From contig OY761989.1 of assembly GCA_963665165.1 (NCBI GenBank), positions 2,232,001 to 2,296,000 on the forward strand: DNA of 64,000 nt, written 5' to 3'. The position numbers and the translations under genes are program-made. The notes below the pieces were generated by a model. It searched no databases, was not told the DNA's origin, and was given only the letters and a program-made list of their open reading frames with translations. Of this stretch, positions 60,593 through 64,000 are shown one piece after another; positions within the stretch are counted from its first letter, which is position 1; the number at the start of each line of letters is the position of its first letter. The DNA comes from G963663315 sp963665165 (GTDB lineage Bacteria > Pseudomonadota > Gammaproteobacteria > Arenicellales > Poriferihabitantaceae).

Positions 60593-61777
60593 TTAATTAC
60601 CCGAAATCGTGTCGAGTGTGGACTGCAATCGTACCGCCAGACAAGTGATGTCGTCCGATTGCGGCGCGTCTGCAACAAATTCCCGCACGGCAAGCATCAC
60701 GCCTTCGGCGATTTCCTGCACGCTCCCTGACGACATCTCGGACAATTTGCGGTCGAGACGCTCTTCCCCGAACTCCTCGGAGCGGGCGTCTTCAGCCTCC
60801 GTGACCCCGTCAGTGTACAGGAACAAGGTGTCTCCCGGATTCAACTGAATTTGCGTATCATTGAATTCATGTCCCGCCAGGATACCCAAAACCAGATTCC
60901 CGGTCGTGGGCAGTTCCTCGAGTTCCCCATTCGGATGTATCAGGCGGGGCGGATTGTGACCCGCATTGGAATACTCGAACTTCCCGACGCCAAAATCCAG
61001 CACCCCGAAGAAAAGTGTGATAAAAGTGCATGCTTCGTTGTCTTCGCACACAAGATCGTTTACCAGAGACAGACAGTGTGATGGCGACCGGAAACTCTGC
61101 AGGGAAGCCTTCAACAATGCCCGGGTGACCATGGTGAACAGCGCCGCCGGAACCCCTTTGCCGGCGACATCGGCAATCACGATACCGAGATGACTGTCGT
61201 CAAGATAAAAATAGTCGTAAAAATCACCGCCGATTTCACGCGCCGGCAGGATCAGGGCGCTGACCTGGTGGGTCTCCGTGTCCGGCAGCGCCTTCGGTTG
61301 TACGGCATCCTGCACCTGGCGCGCGACCTCCAGTTCCTGCTTGATTGCGACCAGCCGGTCACGTGACTCCGTGGCAGACTGCATGACCTGCACGTGTTTG
61401 ATGGTCTTTTCTATCGTGATCGAAAGGTCATTGAAATCAATCGGCTTGGTCAGAAAATCAAAGGCTCCGCGGTTCATGGCGGTACGAATGTTCGCCATGT
61501 CTCCATACGCGGAGACGATCACCGCCTGCACATCGGGGTTGACGACAGCCAGCCGGCTCAGCAACGTAAGTCCATCCATGACCGGCATATTGATGTCGGA
61601 TAACACCAGGTGCACATCCGGATTCGCTTCCAGTATATGCAATGCCTCCATGCCGTTATGGGCAAACAGGAAATCCAGTTCCTTTTTGCGAATGCGCCGT
61701 CGAAACTTCTGTCGAACCAGCAATTCCAGGTCTTCTTCGTCGTCTACCACCAACACCCGGACTAACGGTGCATTCAT
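60593..61777 (-). CDS. Response regulator fused to PP2C/SpoIIE phosphatase (RsbU-like)
   Basis: 394 residues. The N-terminal receiver domain (~7-125) has the acidic pocket DDEED, phospho-acceptor D in LSDINMPVMDG and the KP motif (FLTKPIDF). A coiled linker (ATESRDRLVAIKQELEVARQVQDAVQPKALP) leads to a PPM/SpoIIE phosphatase with metal ligands in GGDFYDYF, IADVAGKGVPAALF, LYTDGVTEAED and SDDITCLAV. It would dephosphorylate the STAS antagonist encoded upstream, in the manner of partner-switching systems. Confidence 0.92.
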   Translation of the reverse strand: MNAPLVRVLVVDDEEDLELLVRQKFRRRIRKKELDFLFAHNGMEALHILEANPDVHLVLSDINMPVMDGLTLLSRLAVVNPDVQAVIVSAYGDMANIRTAMNRGAFDFLTKPIDFNDLSITIEKTIKHVQVMQSATESRDRLVAIKQELEVARQVQDAVQPKALPDTETHQVSALILPAREIGGDFYDYFYLDDSHLGIVIADVAGKGVPAALFTMVTRALLKASLQSFRSPSHCLSLVNDLVCEDNEACTFITLFFGVLDFGVGKFEYSNAGHNPPRLIHPNGELEELPTTGNLVLGILAGHEFNDTQIQLNPGDTLFLYTDGVTEAEDARSEEFGEERLDRKLSEMSSGSVQEIAEGVMLAVREFVADAPQSDDITCLAVRLQSTLDTISGN

Positions 61778-61863
61778 GACCCGTCTCTCTGGTTAATCGG
61801 TTCTGGCGGGAATGGGGACCGTTTGTGCACCGGGCACTCACGGGAAATGATCAAAGTGGACAC

Positions 61864-62241
61864 TCAGGCCGCTGCGAGCGCATCGGCCAGTTTCTCCCGA
61901 ATGTCCAGAATCGCGCTGAATCCACTGATCTCGAATATCTGCGCAATGTGCGGCGCCAATCCGCAAAATAACGCCTTGCCCCCTCCCGACTGCATCTTCC
62001 GCGCACTCAACAACATCACCCGCAATCCCGCGCTGCTGATATATTCCAACTCCTCGAAATTGAAAATCAATACCCCCGAACCGCCTTCCGTCTGCTCCCG
62101 GATCGCCGCGTCCAGAATGTCCACCGTGCTGCCATCCACCCGACCGCACGGCCGAACAATAAAGGCCTCACCGGATCCGGTCGCCGCCGTCTCCGTCTTT
62201 ACCGTCAACTTGTCCTGACCCTGCTTGATCTGTTCTGTCAT
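61864..62241 (-). CDS. STAS-domain anti-sigma factor antagonist
   Basis: 125 residues. Central STAS fold with the phosphorylatable serine in LEYISSAGLRVMLL, FEISGFSAILDI at the C-terminus. The partner of the ATPase encoded upstream (4-base overlap) and substrate of the downstream PP2C phosphatase. The sigma factor or other output it controls is not in the window. Confidence 0.9.
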   Translation of the reverse strand: MTEQIKQGQDKLTVKTETAATGSGEAFIVRPCGRVDGSTVDILDAAIREQTEGGSGVLIFNFEELEYISSAGLRVMLLSARKMQSGGGKALFCGLAPHIAQIFEISGFSAILDIREKLADALAAA

Positions 62242-62660
62242 TCAGCTTCTCCAGTCATTTTGCATCGTAGGGTAATACGATTACGTTCATTTGTTCTTTC
62301 ATAAGCATATTCATCAGACAACTCTTTGGTCAGCAGCACACCCAGACCGCCTATCGGGCGATCCGACAAATCCGAAGCCGTATCTGCTTCCGGCGCTTCT
62401 TCAAATGGGTCGAATTCACTGCCGTTGTCTTCCAGAGAAGCGCAGACAACGCCATCTTCCACAGACAAACTGATGGCCAGTTCGGGCGCCTCCACCGCCA
62501 GCAATCCATAGTTTACGCTATTTGTAACCAATTCTTCAAGCATGAGGTTGAGGCGCAACTGCAACGGCATGGGCACTCCATGCTCACTCGCGAAATCCTC
62601 CAGAACCGGCTCCAGCTCACTGATGGAAGTCAAGTCCGGAGTCAGGGAGACAGTAGTCAT
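62238..62660 (-). CDS. RsbW-like serine kinase / anti-sigma factor (GHKL ATPase)
   Basis: 140 residues from ATG 62660. Bergerat-fold motifs: N-box LMLEELVTNSVNYG, G1 LEDNGSEFDPF, G2 GGLGVLLTKELSD. It should phosphorylate the STAS protein and sequester a sigma factor or other target. First gene of the minus-strand run, with a good promoter 48 bases upstream. Confidence 0.88.
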   Translation of the reverse strand: MTTVSLTPDLTSISELEPVLEDFASEHGVPMPLQLRLNLMLEELVTNSVNYGLLAVEAPELAISLSVEDGVVCASLEDNGSEFDPFEEAPEADTASDLSDRPIGGLGVLLTKELSDEYAYERTNERNRITLRCKMTGEAE

Positions 62661-62707
62661 TCGATCCAAAATCCCGATTTTTAATGATAATGCATTATCC
62701 GCAAAAA

Positions 62708-62736
62708 ATTCTAGCCAAACAAATATTCAGAGTCAA
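62708..62736 (-). promoter_or_regulatory. Sigma-70 promoter of the partner-switching/cobalamin run
   Basis: On the minus strand TTGACT (62736-62731), 17-base spacer, TAGAAT (62713-62708), close to consensus. No other convincing promoter is seen before the next ~7 kb of co-oriented genes, though internal promoters cannot be excluded. Confidence 0.65.
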
Positions 62737-62820
62737 TACCCGTTCCAGCGGCTTCACTCCCTGTACTATACAGGAAATGTTGTAGACTACTCCATAATTT
62801 TTCACAGTATCCTCCATACC

Positions 62821-63603
62821 ATGAAATTTCTGCTGGTTTCCGATTTGCATTATGTACTGAAGCACTTTGACTGGGTTTTGAATATCTCCGGCCAATTCGA
62901 TGCCGTTGTCATGGCCGGCGACCAGATCGACGCCCGGTCCCATGTGTACATGCGTATCCAGATTCCTGTAATCCTCAAGTATCTGCACCGGTTACAGGCC
63001 AATACCCGGCTTCTGGTGAGTTCCGGGAATCATGACCTCGATGTTCGCGGAGACCACGGAGAGAGGATTGCCCGATGGCTGGAGCCGGTTCGTGAGTCCG
63101 GAATCGCCACCGATGGAGACAGCGTGGTGATCCATGACACACTGTTCACCGTATGTCCATGGTGGGATGGGCCAAAAACCCGGGAGATCGTCTCGAACCA
63201 ACTGGCCGCGGATGCCGGCAAACCGAAACAGAACTGGGTATGGGTTTACCACGGCCCGCCGGACAACTCCCCGACCAGCTGGACCGGGAAACGCCATTAT
63301 GGCGACTCCGACCTGGTGACGTGGATCGAACGACACCAACCGGATATCGTCCTGACCGGGCATATCCACGAGGCGCCCTTCGTCGAAAATGGCTCCTGGG
63401 TCGACCGCATCGGGTCCACCTGGGTATTCAACTCCGGCCGGTCCAGAGGCAGCTTCCCGCCTCACATCGTGCTGGATATCCGGCAACGGACCGCACACTG
63501 GCATTCGCCTGCCGCCGCCGAATGGGTGGCGCTGGATCAACCGTTGCAACGACCGCCGCGCAACACCGCCACAGTCCCCTCCTGGTTACAGGGAACGGGC
63601 TGA
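62821..63603 (+). CDS. Calcineurin-like metallophosphoesterase
   Basis: 260 residues with the five-block metallophosphoesterase signature: LLVSDLHY (D, H), VVMAGDQID (GDxxD variant), VSSGNHDLD (GNHD), VYHGPPDN and LTGHIHEAPF (GHxH). Dinuclear metal site complete; substrate unknown. Divergent from the RsbW-like operon. The in-frame upstream extension to 62542 is antisense to that gene and not used. Confidence 0.87.
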   Translation: MKFLLVSDLHYVLKHFDWVLNISGQFDAVVMAGDQIDARSHVYMRIQIPVILKYLHRLQANTRLLVSSGNHDLDVRGDHGERIARWLEPVRESGIATDGDSVVIHDTLFTVCPWWDGPKTREIVSNQLAADAGKPKQNWVWVYHGPPDNSPTSWTGKRHYGDSDLVTWIERHQPDIVLTGHIHEAPFVENGSWVDRIGSTWVFNSGRSRGSFPPHIVLDIRQRTAHWHSPAAAEWVALDQPLQRPPRNTATVPSWLQGTG

Positions 63604-63658
63604 CCCGGTCGCGACCAGACGCGGCGCGGCCGGATGAGCTGGCCGGATACGGAGCCAG

Positions 63659-64000
63659 TCAGGCGGGGTCGCGGTCAGAACCGGGCTGCGGGTCTTCACC
63701 CTGCTGGTTCACGATCGTCGCGAGTATTTCATCCATCATCGAAAGGTGATTGGACTGATCGCTGAACTGCTCCTTGATATCCACCAGGTAATTGGTCACG
63801 CCATTGACGCGGCGCGCCAGCAATACCGCCAGGGGATAGCAGATGTCCGTATTGTTCTTGAGGAAATCAGGTTGATTCTCAACCATGTAGAACCGGGACG
63901 GAACCAGAGTCGTCACAGTTGCCGTGTGCGGCAAATCCAGCAATGCGGACATCTCGCCGAGTATCGACCCGGGTTCGGTCAGCCTGATGATTTCCTGGTC
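63659..64000 (-). CDS. Cyclic-nucleotide-binding domain protein (N-terminus beyond window)
   Basis: The visible 113 C-terminal residues include the phosphate-binding cassette of a Crp-type cNMP domain (LTEPGSILGEMSALLDLPHTATVTTL) followed by a helical tail (LARRVNGVTNYLVDIKEQFSDQSNHLSMMDEIL). No helix-turn-helix follows, so this is probably a signalling protein rather than a transcription factor. With an adenylate cyclase 3 kb away, cAMP is a plausible ligand; this is inference. Confidence 0.8.
   Translation of the reverse strand, partial: DQEIIRLTEPGSILGEMSALLDLPHTATVTTLVPSRFYMVENQPDFLKNNTDICYPLAVLLARRVNGVTNYLVDIKEQFSDQSNHLSMMDEILATIVNQQGEDPQPGSDRDPA

Noticed and set aside
1..64000. CRISPR arrays, tRNA or rRNA genes, transposases, integrases
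   Set aside because: Looked for along the window; no regularly spaced repeats, cloverleaf-like genes or transposase/integrase motifs were seen. Short tRNAs could be missed without a covariance search.

Overview
The window looks like a chromosomal segment of a free-living or host-associated gammaproteobacterium. The core genes (lptD-surA, ubiK, comM, erpA, grpE-dnaK-dnaJ, tsaB-yoaA, 469-residue glnA, icd, recQ, murU) all have a gammaproteobacterial character and the coding is GC-rich. A SorAB-like sulfite dehydrogenase, a glycerol ABC-transporter binding protein with glpK, and near-complete cobalamin synthesis point to an aerobic or microaerobic, metabolically versatile organism. I cannot name the genus from sequence alone.

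Layout. 0-3.3 kb: glycerol uptake (glpV-like binding protein, cut by the window start) divergent from glpK. 3.3-22.1 kb: cobalamin cluster 1 (cbiA, a nickel/cobalt transporter, cbiD, cobK, a B12 riboswitch, then cbiC-cbiET-cbiL-cbiG-cbiH-cbiF-cobW-cobN with mostly 4-base stop/start overlaps, and cbiB and cobQ on the other strand). An AT-rich restriction-modification insert (5.5-7.2 kb) interrupts this cluster. 22.2-24.2 kb: a small basic ORF and recQ. 24.3-29.9 kb: an AT-rich defence island made of a type III CBASS (CD-NTase, HORMA, TRIP13-like ATPase, two-TM effector), a WYL regulator, and a NotI-family endonuclease with a D12 adenine methylase. All seven genes are packed like one operon. 29.9-44.4 kb (minus strand): glnA, an AsmA-like protein, SorB/SorA, tsaB, yoaA, dnaJ, dnaK, grpE, erpA. 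44.4-48.9 kb: a class V aminotransferase, a DUF6314-like protein, icd, a VTT membrane protein, a flavodoxin-like protein. 48.9-54.4 kb: comM, ubiK, surA, lptD. 54.5-55.3 kb: murU. 55.2-62.7 kb (minus strand): a co-oriented run of an RsbW-like kinase, a STAS protein, a receiver/PP2C phosphatase and an adenylate cyclase, followed by cobU, cobT, cobC, cobS and a class III aminotransferase. The end holds a metallophosphoesterase and a truncated cyclic-nucleotide-binding protein.

How the genes work together. The two cobalamin clusters cover most corrin-ring steps and the nucleotide-loop assembly. They combine anaerobic-type CbiD/CbiG with the aerobic-type chelatase subunit CobN. The CBASS genes would make a cyclic oligonucleotide on phage sensing and permeabilise the inner membrane. 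A perfect 9-bp inverted repeat bracketing the -10 box in front of the CBASS operon is a natural operator for the WYL protein encoded inside it, so one regulator may control both abortive infection and restriction. The partner-switching proteins and adenylate cyclase at the right end form a separate signalling module. Its promoter may also read into the second cobalamin cluster.

Limits: all identifications rest on reading translated sequence and remembered family features; no database search was possible.
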